DNA from: Natrinema altunense
GTDB taxonomy: Archaea > Halobacteriota > Halobacteria > Halobacteriales > Natrialbaceae
Length of the DNA: 64,000 bases
Assembly: GCF_000731985.1 (NCBI RefSeq)
Contig: NZ_JNCS01000002.1
Location: 495,547 to 559,546, forward strand
Reading direction: 5' to 3'
Within the stretch, counting starts at the first letter, position 1. Each line of letters begins with the position of its first letter. The notes beneath the pieces are model-generated. The model was not told the DNA's origin. It was given only the letters and a program-made list of their open reading frames with translations, and did not search any database. This document shows, in pieces, positions 35,432-44,275 of this stretch. A program made the translations under genes and the position numbers.

Positions 35432-36418
35432 TCAACCTAATAGACCCTCGGGCGTGTGTTCTTCCTGCCAGTCGTCGATTTCAGCGTGGTAATTGTAGTA
35501 GTCGGGATAGAACTCATGATGTCTGTACCAGCCGATGTTCTCGTAGAAGCCAGGACCGAGTACCCGGAAAGCTTCCGGCGGCGCGATCCCCATCTCAATG
35601 TAACAGTCTCGGACCTGACACCGCAAATGGTGGACGAGGTCTTCCTGGAAACCCTCGATGGTATCGAAGTCGTAGAAGTCGGCAATCATCTGCGGACGGG
35701 CGTCGGGTTCCCGATCCGGTAGCGGCTGACTCGAGTCAGCGGTAACGTCCTTGTCGGTTTCTTGAGACTCTTCCCAGCGGACACCCACAGGACCGACCGC
35801 TTCGATGAGGCTATCACCAAAGTGTGCAGCGGACTCTGTGAAATCGACATCCATCTCGGCGAGCGTATCCTGTAGCTCATTGAGTTGGGTTCCGTCGCTG
35901 GCACCCGTCGTTGCCGCTGCCTCGAGTTGCTGATAGAGGTCCGTCTCAGTCAACTCTTCGATAGATGAGATAAAATCTTTCTCACTGCTAAGATAGATGT
36001 CTTGACCGACACGCCGTAAATCAGCCTGCCGAGCGTCGCGTGGTTCGTCAACGACTGGTTTCGAGTTCTCAACATGACTCCGCAACTGCTGACGGGTATC
36101 TCCGAAGTGCTGCCGTACCTGGTCGGGAATAAATGAAGCTACTGCAAGCATTGCTGTGGCGATTCGGTCGGGATTGCGAGATGGATTTAGAGTGTCGTAG
36201 CCCCGCTCCAGGTAGACGTGATATCTAGCGAAGCGTCGAACTTGATTATTATGTTCATTTTCCATTACTGTTCGATCGGCCGCGTTATCCGCATAGTCTT
36301 CACACTCATGGTATTTTATTTCACCATTTTCGTTGATTTCAATGAGGTGCTCAGATCCGCGATTATCGATGACACTCAAACCAATCCGCTCGGACTCTCC
36401 AGTTATAATAGCGTCCAT
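35432..36418 (-). CDS. eCIS-array partner protein, copy 4
   Basis: A 328-residue and most diverged paralogue: DAIITGESERIGLSVIDNRGSEHLIEINENGEIKYHECEDYADN, RRFARYHVYLERGYDTLNPSRNPDRIATAM, and C-terminal LRCQVRDCYIEMGIAPPEAFRVLGPGFYENIGWYRHHEFYPDYYNYH. The middle (about 125-250) is unrelated to the other copies, paralleling the different C-terminus of its upstream DUF4157 neighbour. This supports cognate pairing. The ATG lies 2 nt past the DUF4157 stop; a GTG overlapping that stop is possible. Confidence 0.7.
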   Translation of the reverse strand: MDAIITGESERIGLSVIDNRGSEHLIEINENGEIKYHECEDYADNAADRTVMENEHNNQVRRFARYHVYLERGYDTLNPSRNPDRIATAMLAVASFIPDQVRQHFGDTRQQLRSHVENSKPVVDEPRDARQADLRRVGQDIYLSSEKDFISSIEELTETDLYQQLEAAATTGASDGTQLNELQDTLAEMDVDFTESAAHFGDSLIEAVGPVGVRWEESQETDKDVTADSSQPLPDREPDARPQMIADFYDFDTIEGFQEDLVHHLRCQVRDCYIEMGIAPPEAFRVLGPGFYENIGWYRHHEFYPDYYNYHAEIDDWQEEHTPEGLLG

Positions 36419-36420
36419 AT

Positions 36421-37701
36421 TCACAAATCCTCTCTTGAAACTGCATCGCCAGTCGAAACGCCACCATGATCGTCGCCCTTGATCCGCTGTTTGACTTTCT
36501 CAGCAAGGGAATCTAATTCGGTTTCGGAGATGGCATCACGGCCACGCTCGTATACCTTCCCATAGAGTGTCTTAGCGGCATCGGACAACGCACCACCGGC
36601 CATCGCACCCAACACCGGGTTTGCAGTTGCGGCGGTGACAGCAAGCCCGATTCCGCCACCGACAATTCCCTTGCCAGTCGCTTCCCCAACAGCATCGAGC
36701 GTTCCCTGCTCGTTGCGAACCTCGTTGAATAGCTTCGCCTGATTGACCTTGATCTCTCGAACCTCCTCAGCCAACGCTTCGGGCTCAGCTTTCACCTCGT
36801 CGGGAACCAACTCCCCGCCTTCCTGCTTGTCCGTACTACTAAACGGGTTTAACTTCCCCAACGCCGTTCGCTGGATGTGCGTCTCGAGTCCCTTCCGGTT
36901 GACCACGACCGGTCCATCCTCGAGCGCGTTCGCCGCTGCTTCGTCGGCTTCGCGCTCGAGTTGGGGATCAGGATCGATTTCTAACCCGCTGTCGTCTTGA
37001 GGCATCATGCTGATGTCGGCTCCAGTCTGCTGGCGGACGTGCGCTAACTCGTGGGCGAGGATGTGCTGGCCCTTCGGCGATTCGGGATCGTACTCGCCGT
37101 GATTGAACGCGATGTGATTGCCGACAGTAAACGCCCGCGCGTTGATTTCCTCGCAGGCGTTCGCGGCGGTCGCGTCGGCGTGGATCTGCACGTCGCCGAA
37201 CGAATCGCCCATTCGTTCTTCCATCGCCTGCTGAATGCCGTCGTCCAAGGGCTGCCCTGTCGACTGTATCACGTCTCGCACCGGGTCTGGAACGCCCGCA
37301 TCGCCGGCCGGCTCCGTGGCAGCGGCGGCTTTCTCGCTTCGGAGTACGGACCGCTTGTTCTGTCGTTCGATATCGTCGGGAACGGCCTCGGGACGGGCGG
37401 CCTGCCGCTCGCGGAACGCCTCGGCCGCGTTCGGATCCCGCATGTCCTCGACGGTCATCCCCTCCTCGATCCACTCGTGGACGCGGATCGGATTCGATGC
37501 CTCGAGTCGTTGCAACTCGAACAGCGTCTCTTCGTTCGGAATCGACATCCCGTACTGCTCTTCCGCCTCCGCGAGTGGCATCCGTTGGGCCCAGCTGCCG
37601 GCGTCCGACTCGTGGTCGGACAACGACCGGACGGTCTCGATTTGCCGAGACCGTCGGTCGTCACCGGTCGTCGTGGCTTCCCTCGTTGATCGAAACCCCA
37701 T
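36421..37701 (-). CDS. DUF4157/eCIS_core protein, copy 4
   Basis: A 426-residue protein and the 5'-most gene of the array. It has a variable leader (about 1-40) and PLAEAEEQYGMSIPNEETLFELQRLEASNP. The shared eCIS_core block with HELAH at 217-221 and LEREADEAAANALEDGPVVVNRKG follows. It then has its own C-terminus: a charged segment with VREIKVNQAKLFNEVRNEQ, a Gly/Ala hydrophobic stretch (GKGIVGGGIGLAVTAATANPVLGAMAGGALS) and a basic helical tail. A TATA-like box lies about 37 nt upstream. Confidence 0.82.
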   Translation of the reverse strand: MGFRSTREATTTGDDRRSRQIETVRSLSDHESDAGSWAQRMPLAEAEEQYGMSIPNEETLFELQRLEASNPIRVHEWIEEGMTVEDMRDPNAAEAFRERQAARPEAVPDDIERQNKRSVLRSEKAAAATEPAGDAGVPDPVRDVIQSTGQPLDDGIQQAMEERMGDSFGDVQIHADATAANACEEINARAFTVGNHIAFNHGEYDPESPKGQHILAHELAHVRQQTGADISMMPQDDSGLEIDPDPQLEREADEAAANALEDGPVVVNRKGLETHIQRTALGKLNPFSSTDKQEGGELVPDEVKAEPEALAEEVREIKVNQAKLFNEVRNEQGTLDAVGEATGKGIVGGGIGLAVTAATANPVLGAMAGGALSDAAKTLYGKVYERGRDAISETELDSLAEKVKQRIKGDDHGGVSTGDAVSREDL

Positions 37702-37733
37702 GTAAGCTCTTGGCTCGGTATTTCGTTTCTTCT

Positions 37734-37742
37734 GATATAAAA
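37734..37742 (-). promoter_or_regulatory. TATA-like box upstream of the eCIS-array
   Basis: On the minus strand TTTTATATC is centred about 37 nt before the ATG of DUF4157 copy 4. It is the best promoter-like box ahead of the eight-gene run and could drive all of it, because gaps within modules are 0-6 nt and between modules about 40-60 nt. Confidence 0.45.
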
Positions 37743-38039
37743 GTTGTTTGAGGTGCCTATTTAAATAAAGGTGGACCCGGGATTACGTTCCATCAGCACG
37801 GAGGCGCTGAGCTATCCACTCCAGGAATGGCACGCAATGTGTTACGCCGCGATCACTCCCATCGCCTCGCCACAGTGGAACGCGATCCCATCGACACACC
37901 TTCGAGGTCACTACAGGCACTGAGCGGCGGTCGTCGAGTTCGAAGGCGGTCTCGAGGCTCGAAAAATCTATGGGACGGGCCGGCGCGTGCGGCGACCGCG
38001 AGTGAAGTGCGCCGGTTCGCGTCGGCTCCAGGCCCGGAC
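37743..38039. other. Gene-free stretch with a gene-tail fragment
   Basis: The minus strand at 37842-37905 encodes CVDGIAFHCGEAMGVIAA and a stop, matching the VDGIEFHCGE part of the adjacent zinc-ribbon gene (about 29 of 32 bases alike). There is no start codon, so this is a leftover tail of a paralogue or a partial duplication. Nothing else is seen. Confidence 0.4.
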
Positions 38040-38360
38040 TCACGAACTGAAATCGAACCGCGGCCCGCCGTAGGTCGGCGGCTCCGGCTCGAGTTCGACC
38101 CCCTGCTCGTACCGGACGAAGTTGAGGTAGAACGGCCGGCCGCAGCCCTCGATGGGGGTGCCCTCGAGATCGGTGACGGTGCCGTCCTCGCCACAGTGGA
38201 ACTCGATCCCGTCGACCGCCTCGAACTCCTCGTCGGGGCCGGCGTACTCCCATCCCGGCTGGGGCAGTGTGGTCACGGATCGGTCCGCGAGGTCCGGTCG
38301 GCGTTCGACGCTCACGACGGCTCCGCAGTGTGGACACGTGTACCGGACGGTGACGGTCAT
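38040..38360 (-). CDS. Zinc-ribbon hypothetical protein
   Basis: A 106-residue haloarchaeal protein with an N-terminal CPHCGAVVSVER knuckle and later Cys residues (IEFHCGEDG, IEGCGRPFY), probably binding one zinc. It ends with a Pro/Glu-rich tail. The ATG leading to TVTVRYTCPHCG is chosen because upstream sequence is Arg/Pro-rich and non-coding-like. No catalytic role can be assigned. Confidence 0.6.
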   Translation of the reverse strand: MTVTVRYTCPHCGAVVSVERRPDLADRSVTTLPQPGWEYAGPDEEFEAVDGIEFHCGEDGTVTDLEGTPIEGCGRPFYLNFVRYEQGVELEPEPPTYGGPRFDFSS

Positions 38361-38563
38361 CGGCGGGACTAGGGGACTCGAGGACGTAAGCCTGCGGGCA
38401 GCGGTGAAATCGTCGACGACTCGGTGCCGGGTCGTCCTGGCACCGGGCCGCGGCGCGGTTTCGGTCCACCGGGACCGCGTGACGACGACTGGGTGATAGG
38501 TCTGCGACGGGACGGCTGAGGGCACCCGGAACACCTTTTGCGCTGACCGAAAACCATCGGAGT

Positions 38564-39415
38564 ATGATCGACGAGACGGCCGAGGAAATCCGTGAAATGC
38601 AGACGCACAGTTCCTCGGTGGTCGCGGTCCACGCGACCCAGGCCCTCGAGGAACTGGTCGGGCGGGAGTTCGCGACTGTCGAGGAGTACACGCGCGCCCT
38701 CGAGCGCAACGGGTCCGTCCTGCGGCGGGCGAACCCCTCGCACGCTTCGCTGCAGAACGCCGTCCGGGAGGTCGTCGACGACGTGACCGAGGCCGATCCG
38801 GACAGCGTGGAGGCGGCCCAGCGACTCACCAGCGAGCGGATCGACGCGGTTGTCTCGCGGATCGAGTCCGGCAAACGACTGGCCGCCGAAAACGCCGCGA
38901 CGGTACTCGAGGACGGTGCGACCCTCCTGACCCACGACTACTCCTCGACGGTGGTCGAGGCCCTCGAGCAGGCGACCGACGCCGGCAAGACGTTCGATGT
39001 CTACGTCACGGAGGCGCGGCCCCGATACATCGGGCGCAAGACGGCCCGCACCTTCGCCGAGTTCGACGGGGTCGAGACGACGCTGATCACCGACAACGCG
39101 CACGGACTCGTCCTCGAGGAGTGCGATCGGGTCGTCGTCGGGATGGACTGTATCGTCGACGAGACGCTGTACAACCGCGTCGGGACGTTCCCGATCGCGT
39201 CGACGGCCGCGCGACTCGACGTTCCGGTTACTGTCCTGGGATCGGCCTCGAAAATCGTCAGCGAGGGGTTCGTCTTCGAGAACGAGTACCGGCCGAGCAG
39301 CGAGGTGCTGCCCGAGCCGGCCGACGGGTTCGCCATCGAGAACCCCGCCTACGACGCGACGCCGGTCGACCTGCTCGAGAGCGTGATTACGGACGAGGGC
39401 CGACAGGAGTTTTGA
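38564..39415 (+). CDS. eIF2B-like / ribose-1,5-bisphosphate isomerase family protein
   Basis: A 283-residue member of the eIF2B-alpha/beta/delta-like family. Archaeal members include translation-factor homologues and the R15P isomerase of the AMP pathway. An N-terminal helical domain (1-110) precedes the Rossmann-like domain with DGATLLTHDYSSTV, DVYVTEARPRYIGRKTA, ITDNAHGLVL, VVVGMDCIVDETLYNRVGTFPIAS and VLGSASKI. The Cys of R15P isomerases is not clearly placed, so the general name is kept. Confidence 0.82.
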   Translation: MIDETAEEIREMQTHSSSVVAVHATQALEELVGREFATVEEYTRALERNGSVLRRANPSHASLQNAVREVVDDVTEADPDSVEAAQRLTSERIDAVVSRIESGKRLAAENAATVLEDGATLLTHDYSSTVVEALEQATDAGKTFDVYVTEARPRYIGRKTARTFAEFDGVETTLITDNAHGLVLEECDRVVVGMDCIVDETLYNRVGTFPIASTAARLDVPVTVLGSASKIVSEGFVFENEYRPSSEVLPEPADGFAIENPAYDATPVDLLESVITDEGRQEF

Positions 39416-39517
39416 GCCCCCCACCGGTGTCGGCCGAGACCGCTCGAAGCGGTCGCCGGACCTGACAGTCGCCGTCGTGTGGCAACAGCCTATGCCGGTC
39501 TCGGATGTACTGGCCGT

Positions 39518-40810
39518 ATGCGTCTCGTTCAGGTATTCGTGCCGCGAGGCGAGTTGGACCTCGTTCTCGAGGCGGCCGAGGAAGCTGGCGTCGACTACAC
39601 CGTCTCACGGGATACGGACCGCGGCGAGTTCGAGGCCCTCGTTTCGATTCCCGTTCCGCCGCCGGCCGTGGAGGGGCTGTTGGCAGACTTTCGAGCCGCC
39701 GGGCTCGACGAACGCTCGTATACGGTCGTCACCGCCGCGGAGACGATCGTCTCGGAGCGAGCCGATGCCCTGTCTACTCGGGTGTCGGGCACGCGGATCT
39801 CTCGAGAAGAGCTCCGGTCGCGAGCGGTCGACCTCGCACCGGCCGTCTCGACCTATTTCAGCCTGCTCGTCGTGAGTACGGCGATCGCGACGGCGGGATT
39901 GTTGCTCGATTCCGCGGCGACGATCATCGGTGCGATGGTCGTCGCACCGCTGATGGGGCCGGCGCTGTCGGCAAGCGTCGGTGTCGTCGTCGACGACGAA
40001 CAGCTCGCGACGCGGGGCGTCGTACTCCAGGGAGTTGGACTCGTGGTCTCGATCGCGACGGCGGCAGTGATCGGCTGGGCACTCAGGGGGACGATACTGC
40101 TCCCGCCTGGGTTCGACATCACGACGGTACCCCAGATCCACGAGCGGATCACGCCTAATCTCCTCGCGTTGTTTCTCGCGTTGGGTTCCGGCGTGGCCGC
40201 AGTCGTCAGCCTCACTCGCAACGTCGGGTCGGTTCTCGTCGGGGTAGCGATCGCCGTCGCGCTCGTTCCGCCGGCGGCCACCGCGGGACTCGGGATCGCC
40301 TGGGGTCGTCCGGAGGTCGTACTCACCGCCGGCACGCTCGTGTTGGTCAACATGCTCTCGATCAATTTCGCGGCGTTGCTCCTGTTGTGGCTCTCGGGCT
40401 ACCGACCGCACCGGACCGCGGACATCGAACGCGCCTACGGGCGACTGCGTTCACGAATCGTCGTCCTCTTCGTCGCGATCGCCATCCTCACCGCCGTTCT
40501 CGGCGGCGTCACTTACGGGACGTACCGAACTGCGGCGGTCGAACACGACGTCCGGACCGAACTCGAGACGATGAGCGAGGAACGACTGGCCGACGGCGCT
40601 GCCCTCCAGTTCCGGGAACTCGCCGTCGACTACGAACTCGTCGACGTCTACACCGGCGCTGAACCGATGGTTACCGTCCTCGTCGAACGACCGCCGGGCG
40701 AGCAACTCCCCGATGACTTCGCCACCGACGTTCGCGAGCGCTTGGAGTCGGCGACCGGCGTCGATCTCGAGGTCGTCGTCGAACTGGTCGAGACGCAACG
40801 AAGCGGGTGA
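39518..40810 (+). CDS. TIGR00341/DUF389 family membrane protein
   Basis: A 430-residue protein with a soluble N-terminal domain (1-115; MRLVQVFVPRGELDLVLEAAEEAGVDY) followed by DUF389, about six membrane helices. The signature is the stretch LLLDSAATIIGAMVVAPLMGP followed by ALSASVGVVV, and LVGVAIAVALVPPAATAGLGIA is also present. A soluble C-terminal tail follows. The family is widespread but uncharacterised. The ATG before RLVQVFVP is chosen by family N-terminus; the frame extends upstream. Confidence 0.85.
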   Translation: MRLVQVFVPRGELDLVLEAAEEAGVDYTVSRDTDRGEFEALVSIPVPPPAVEGLLADFRAAGLDERSYTVVTAAETIVSERADALSTRVSGTRISREELRSRAVDLAPAVSTYFSLLVVSTAIATAGLLLDSAATIIGAMVVAPLMGPALSASVGVVVDDEQLATRGVVLQGVGLVVSIATAAVIGWALRGTILLPPGFDITTVPQIHERITPNLLALFLALGSGVAAVVSLTRNVGSVLVGVAIAVALVPPAATAGLGIAWGRPEVVLTAGTLVLVNMLSINFAALLLLWLSGYRPHRTADIERAYGRLRSRIVVLFVAIAILTAVLGGVTYGTYRTAAVEHDVRTELETMSEERLADGAALQFRELAVDYELVDVYTGAEPMVTVLVERPPGEQLPDDFATDVRERLESATGVDLEVVVELVETQRSG

Positions 40811-40819
40811 GTCGGACCG

Positions 40820-41515
40820 TTACTCCCGTTCTCCGAACGTCCGCGGCGAGCCCTCGGTCGGGGCGGCCCAGTCGACCGCGTTGCGGAGCACCCGCCGAAT
40901 GTCGTCGTGCTCGTAGATGGGATACGTCTCGTGGCCCGGGCGGAAGTAGAAGATCCGGCCGTTGCCGCGCCGGTAACAGCAGCCGCTTCGGAACACCTCC
41001 CCGCCCTCGAACCAGCTGACGAACACCTGCCGGTCGGGCTCTGGGATGTCGAACGGCTCGCCGTACATCTCCGATTCGGGGAGTTCGATAGATTCGTCGA
41101 GTCCGTCGGCGATCGGGTGGCCGGGATCGACGACCCACAGCCGCTCGGTTCCCCCGTCTTCGCGGTACTGCAAGCGACAGGACGTTCCCATGAGTCGCTT
41201 GAATATCTTCGAGTAGTGGCTCGAGTGAAGCGGGATCAGTCCCATGCCCTCGAGCACGCGCTCGTGGACCCGATCGACGACCGCGTCTCGGACCTCGTCG
41301 TGGGCCTCGTGTCCCCACCACAGCAGAACGTCCGTTGCGTCGAGAACTCCCGCGGTGAGACCGTGCTCGGGGTCGTCGAGCGTCGCGGTTCGGACCGCGT
41401 GGTCGTCGGCGAGCGCGTCGGCGATGGGGGCGTGAATGCCGTCCGGGTAGACGGCCGCGACCGCGTCGTCTTCGCGTTCGTGGCGGAACTCGTTCCAGAT
41501 CGTGACGTCGGCCAT
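40820..41515 (-). CDS. ThuA-domain (trehalose utilisation-like) protein
   Basis: A 231-residue ThuA/class I glutamine amidotransferase-like protein: [66 protein letters not shown] and [31 protein letters not shown] are typical. ThuA proteins act in disaccharide use, probably on keto-sugars made by Gfo/Idh/MocA enzymes; such an oxidoreductase gene is the divergent neighbour. The ATG before ADVTIWNEF is preferred. Confidence 0.88.
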   Translation of the reverse strand: MADVTIWNEFRHEREDDAVAAVYPDGIHAPIADALADDHAVRTATLDDPEHGLTAGVLDATDVLLWWGHEAHDEVRDAVVDRVHERVLEGMGLIPLHSSHYSKIFKRLMGTSCRLQYREDGGTERLWVVDPGHPIADGLDESIELPESEMYGEPFDIPEPDRQVFVSWFEGGEVFRSGCCYRRGNGRIFYFRPGHETYPIYEHDDIRRVLRNAVDWAAPTEGSPRTFGERE

Positions 41516-41858
41516 GGCGAGTCCCTCCACCTGCGAGCGACTTATAGTTCGGTCGGGCCAACGGAAAGGGGCCGACCGATCCGGTCAGCACGTGACCGGG
41601 TCGACAGCGCCGAGCGGGAAACCGGAGACAGTCTTGCTAACTTGAAATTCATACTTTCGAATTAAGTCGCCATAGAGGTTGGGAACAGTATACTAGATCC
41701 TGAAATACGAAATGATTGTACAGATTAATCGGTCACAACCCTTATTTCGGTCGCCCACTCCTTCTCCGTATGGACCGGAATCGAACGCAACCGATAGCGA
41801 AATGGCTGGTTTCTCGCTTTACTGCCATCGCTACTCCGACGAAATCGCGGGGTTGGAC
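41516..41858. other. Divergent intergenic region (ThuA/oxidoreductase)
   Basis: About 340 bases of partly AT-rich sequence around 41635-41745. The oxidoreductase frame stays open back to 41712, so ATGs at 41712 and 41802 are possible starts, but the sequence lacks the family fold. TATA-like sequence CTTATTTC is at about 41738. No other gene is seen. Confidence 0.4.
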
Positions 41859-42983
41859 ATGATCGGCGACGGGATCGGGGTCGGTATCGTCGGCCTCGGC
41901 GGCATGGGCAATCTCCACGCGCGAAGCATCCGTGACCTCGGCGCTGAGATCGTCGCGGGCGTGGATCTCGTTCCGGAGCAACGCGATCGATTCGCCGGCG
42001 AGTTCGGCGCGCGGACCTACGAGACCCACGAGGAACTCGTCGACGACGACGCGGTCGATGCCGTCATCGTGACGACGCCCAACCGGTTCCACGAACCGAT
42101 CACCGTCACGGCTCTCGAGGCGGGACTGGACGTCCTCGTCGAAAAGCCCCTCGCACACACGCTCGAGAGCGCGGAACGGATCGCCGAGACGGCGGCCCGT
42201 TCGGACGGCATCTGTATGGTCGGCTTTCACAACCGGCACGCGGCGTCGATGGCCATGTTCGACGAACAGCACGCTCGCGGCCGGTTCGGCGATCTGACCC
42301 ACGTCGAGGCGAACTACGTTCGCCGGCGCGGGGTCCCCGGGCCCGGGTCGTGGTTCACCGATCCCGAACTCGCGGGCGGCGGTGCCCTGCTCGACATCGG
42401 CGTTCACGCGCTGGATCTCGCGCTGTACGCGCTTGACTTCCCCGACGTCGTCGAAGTCAGCGGCGTCACCCGGACGACGTTCGGTACCAGCGAGGAGTAC
42501 GCCGACCCCGACGGGTTCGGCGACAACTGGGACGCGGAGGCCGAGGCCTACGAGGTCGACGATTCCGTCAGCGCCTTCATCCGCACAGCGGACGGACAGA
42601 CGATCTCGCTCGAGGCCGCGTGGGCGACGAACCGCGAGGAGAGCATGGACTTCCGCGTGCGCGGCACGCGATCCGGTGCCCAGTTCGACATCGGCGACAC
42701 CGAACTCCGGATTCTCGAGGCCGGAACCACGGGCTGTGATCACTACGCCGACGTCGCCATGACCGGCGACTCGGCCGTCACCGGCTACGCCGAACAGGAC
42801 GAACAGTTCCTCGAGGCGATCGCGACGGCCAGCGTCCCGGAGACGAACACCGTCGCGGAGGCGCTGACCGTCCAGCGCGTGATCGACGCGATCTACCGCT
42901 CGAGCGAGACGGGACGTGCGGTCCAACTCGAGGCGTCCCCGCTGGTCGAGGCCCGACTCGAGCAGTCGCCGCGACTCGACTGA
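41859..42983 (+). CDS. Gfo/Idh/MocA family oxidoreductase
   Basis: A 374-residue NAD(P)-dependent sugar or inositol dehydrogenase-like enzyme. The N-terminal Rossmann motif is VGIVGLGGMGNLHARS, followed by DAVIVTTPNRFHEPI, LDVLVEKPLAHTLESAERI (the EKP motif with catalytic-site Lys), and the C-terminal domain with GGGALLDIGVHALDLALYAL. The start is the ATG a few residues before the glycine motif, as usual in the family. Divergent from the ThuA gene, which suggests joint carbohydrate metabolism. Confidence 0.9.
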   Translation: MIGDGIGVGIVGLGGMGNLHARSIRDLGAEIVAGVDLVPEQRDRFAGEFGARTYETHEELVDDDAVDAVIVTTPNRFHEPITVTALEAGLDVLVEKPLAHTLESAERIAETAARSDGICMVGFHNRHAASMAMFDEQHARGRFGDLTHVEANYVRRRGVPGPGSWFTDPELAGGGALLDIGVHALDLALYALDFPDVVEVSGVTRTTFGTSEEYADPDGFGDNWDAEAEAYEVDDSVSAFIRTADGQTISLEAAWATNREESMDFRVRGTRSGAQFDIGDTELRILEAGTTGCDHYADVAMTGDSAVTGYAEQDEQFLEAIATASVPETNTVAEALTVQRVIDAIYRSSETGRAVQLEASPLVEARLEQSPRLD

Positions 42984-43202
42984 CTGCGTCTGTTTGTCGT
43001 GGGCCGTTTCCGACAGCCGGTGAGCAGCCACTCACCTGCCGGAACGGAGAGCGGCCCGTTCCGACCGGCCCGATAGCGAACGTGACAATGCGCGCCGATC
43101 GCACGGGACTCGTGCGATCGGGACTGGCGTGAGTCGATGCGAAGCGACGGTGCGACCGCTCTTCATTCGTCGAACTCGGAAAAGCCGCCCGCGTCGGCCG
43201 GT

Positions 43203-43934
43203 TTAGAGGACGTCGTCGAAATCGTGGTGCCCGTGGATGTCGACGCCCTCGTCGGTGATCTCCGCGAGGAAGACGCCGTTCCCGGAGCCGGTGTCGCGCT
43301 CGACGGCGGACTTGATGCCCCGTGCAGCGACGGTCTTGGCTTCCTCGTTGGACATGTCCGGTTCGTAGGCCTGCTCGAGGTGGCCGTAGGCCAGTTGCAT
43401 CCCGCTGCCGGTGACGGTGTAGTCGTCTTCCATGACGCCGCCGGCGGGGTCGATGCTGTAGACGTGGCTGCCCTCGTCGTCGACGCCGCCGAGGATGGGG
43501 TGGATGGCGAAGAACGGGCCGCCGCGGGCGAAGTTACCCGCGAGCGTCGCCAGCGCGTCGATGCTCATTCCTTCCCCGCGTCGGGCCTCGTAGAGGTTGA
43601 CCTCGGCACGGAGCGTCGAGATGAACGACTGGGCACCGCCGACGCTGCCGACCAGCGTGAGCGCGGCGGTCGGGTGGATCTGTTCGACCTTCTGGACGTT
43701 CTTGTTCGAGACGAACCGCCCGCCGAGACTGGCGCGCATGTCCGTCGCGATGATGACGCCGTCGGCGGTGGAGATGCCGATCGTCGTCGTCCCGGTCTTG
43801 TTGACGTTGTCCAGATCGGCCTGCGTCAGGTCGTTCTGGGGCATCGATCCGACCTCCGGCTCGTAGGGGTTCGGATCGTCGGCCAACTGGTCGACCGTCC
43901 GAGAGAAGTCGGAGTCGTGTGTGGGCGTACGCAT
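43203..43934 (-). CDS. psmB: Proteasome beta subunit
   Basis: A 243-residue proteolytic subunit of the archaeal 20S proteasome. The propeptide (1-48) ends NKTG, and autocleavage exposes T49 of TTTIGISTADGVIIATD, the N-terminal nucleophile. The Asp and Lys partners are in IATDMRAS and the following region GGRFVSNKNVQK, and GSVGGAQSF and YTVTGSGMQLAYG are conserved. A TTTTATACC box about 28 nt before the ATG supports this leaderless start over a much longer upstream frame. Confidence 0.96.
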   Translation of the reverse strand: MRTPTHDSDFSRTVDQLADDPNPYEPEVGSMPQNDLTQADLDNVNKTGTTTIGISTADGVIIATDMRASLGGRFVSNKNVQKVEQIHPTAALTLVGSVGGAQSFISTLRAEVNLYEARRGEGMSIDALATLAGNFARGGPFFAIHPILGGVDDEGSHVYSIDPAGGVMEDDYTVTGSGMQLAYGHLEQAYEPDMSNEEAKTVAARGIKSAVERDTGSGNGVFLAEITDEGVDIHGHHDFDDVL

Positions 43935-43958
43935 TGATCGAACTCTACGACCGGGACG

Positions 43959-43966
43959 GTATAAAA
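43959..43966 (-). promoter_or_regulatory. TATA box of psmB
   Basis: On the minus strand TTTTATAC lies about 28 nt before the psmB ATG, the usual spacing for a leaderless haloarchaeal transcript. Confidence 0.6.
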
Positions 43967-44104
43967 CACCGGCGGTCACCACTGCCGTTTCCGCTTTCAC
44001 CGACTGCGAGGAGCGGCGGCTCGAGCGGCGAGTCGGACCGCAGCGTCGGCTCCTGCGGATCGGCGATCGGCGTGCGGGAAAACCAGTCAGCGTCGGGCGG
44101 TCGA

Positions 44105-44275
44105 TCAGCGCTGTGCGGCTTCGTAGGCCCCCTCGACGTTCTCGAGGACGCGGTGGACCGGCAGGGTGATGCCGGCCTGGCGGGCGGCGATCGCGAGCGG
44201 CATCGCGACGATGCCGACCATAATGCACAGTTGGTACAGGGCGAACAGGGTCGCGTGGTACGCGCGGGATATCAT
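44105..44275 (-). CDS. 56-residue one-helix membrane protein
   Basis: A short frame, MISRAYHATLFALYQLCIMV, continuing GIVAMPLAIAARQAGITLPVHRVLENVEGAYEAAQR. It has one membrane helix (about 8-30) and a soluble amphipathic tail. The composition is coding-like and a TATATATA box (44304-44312) lies about 33 nt upstream. It appears to be one of the conserved tiny haloarchaeal membrane proteins; function unknown. Confidence 0.6.
   Translation of the reverse strand: MISRAYHATLFALYQLCIMVGIVAMPLAIAARQAGITLPVHRVLENVEGAYEAAQR

Noticed and set aside
38369..39424. 351-codon minus-strand frame opposite the eIF2B-like gene
   Set aside because: Antisense artefact; the plus strand has recognisable family motifs.
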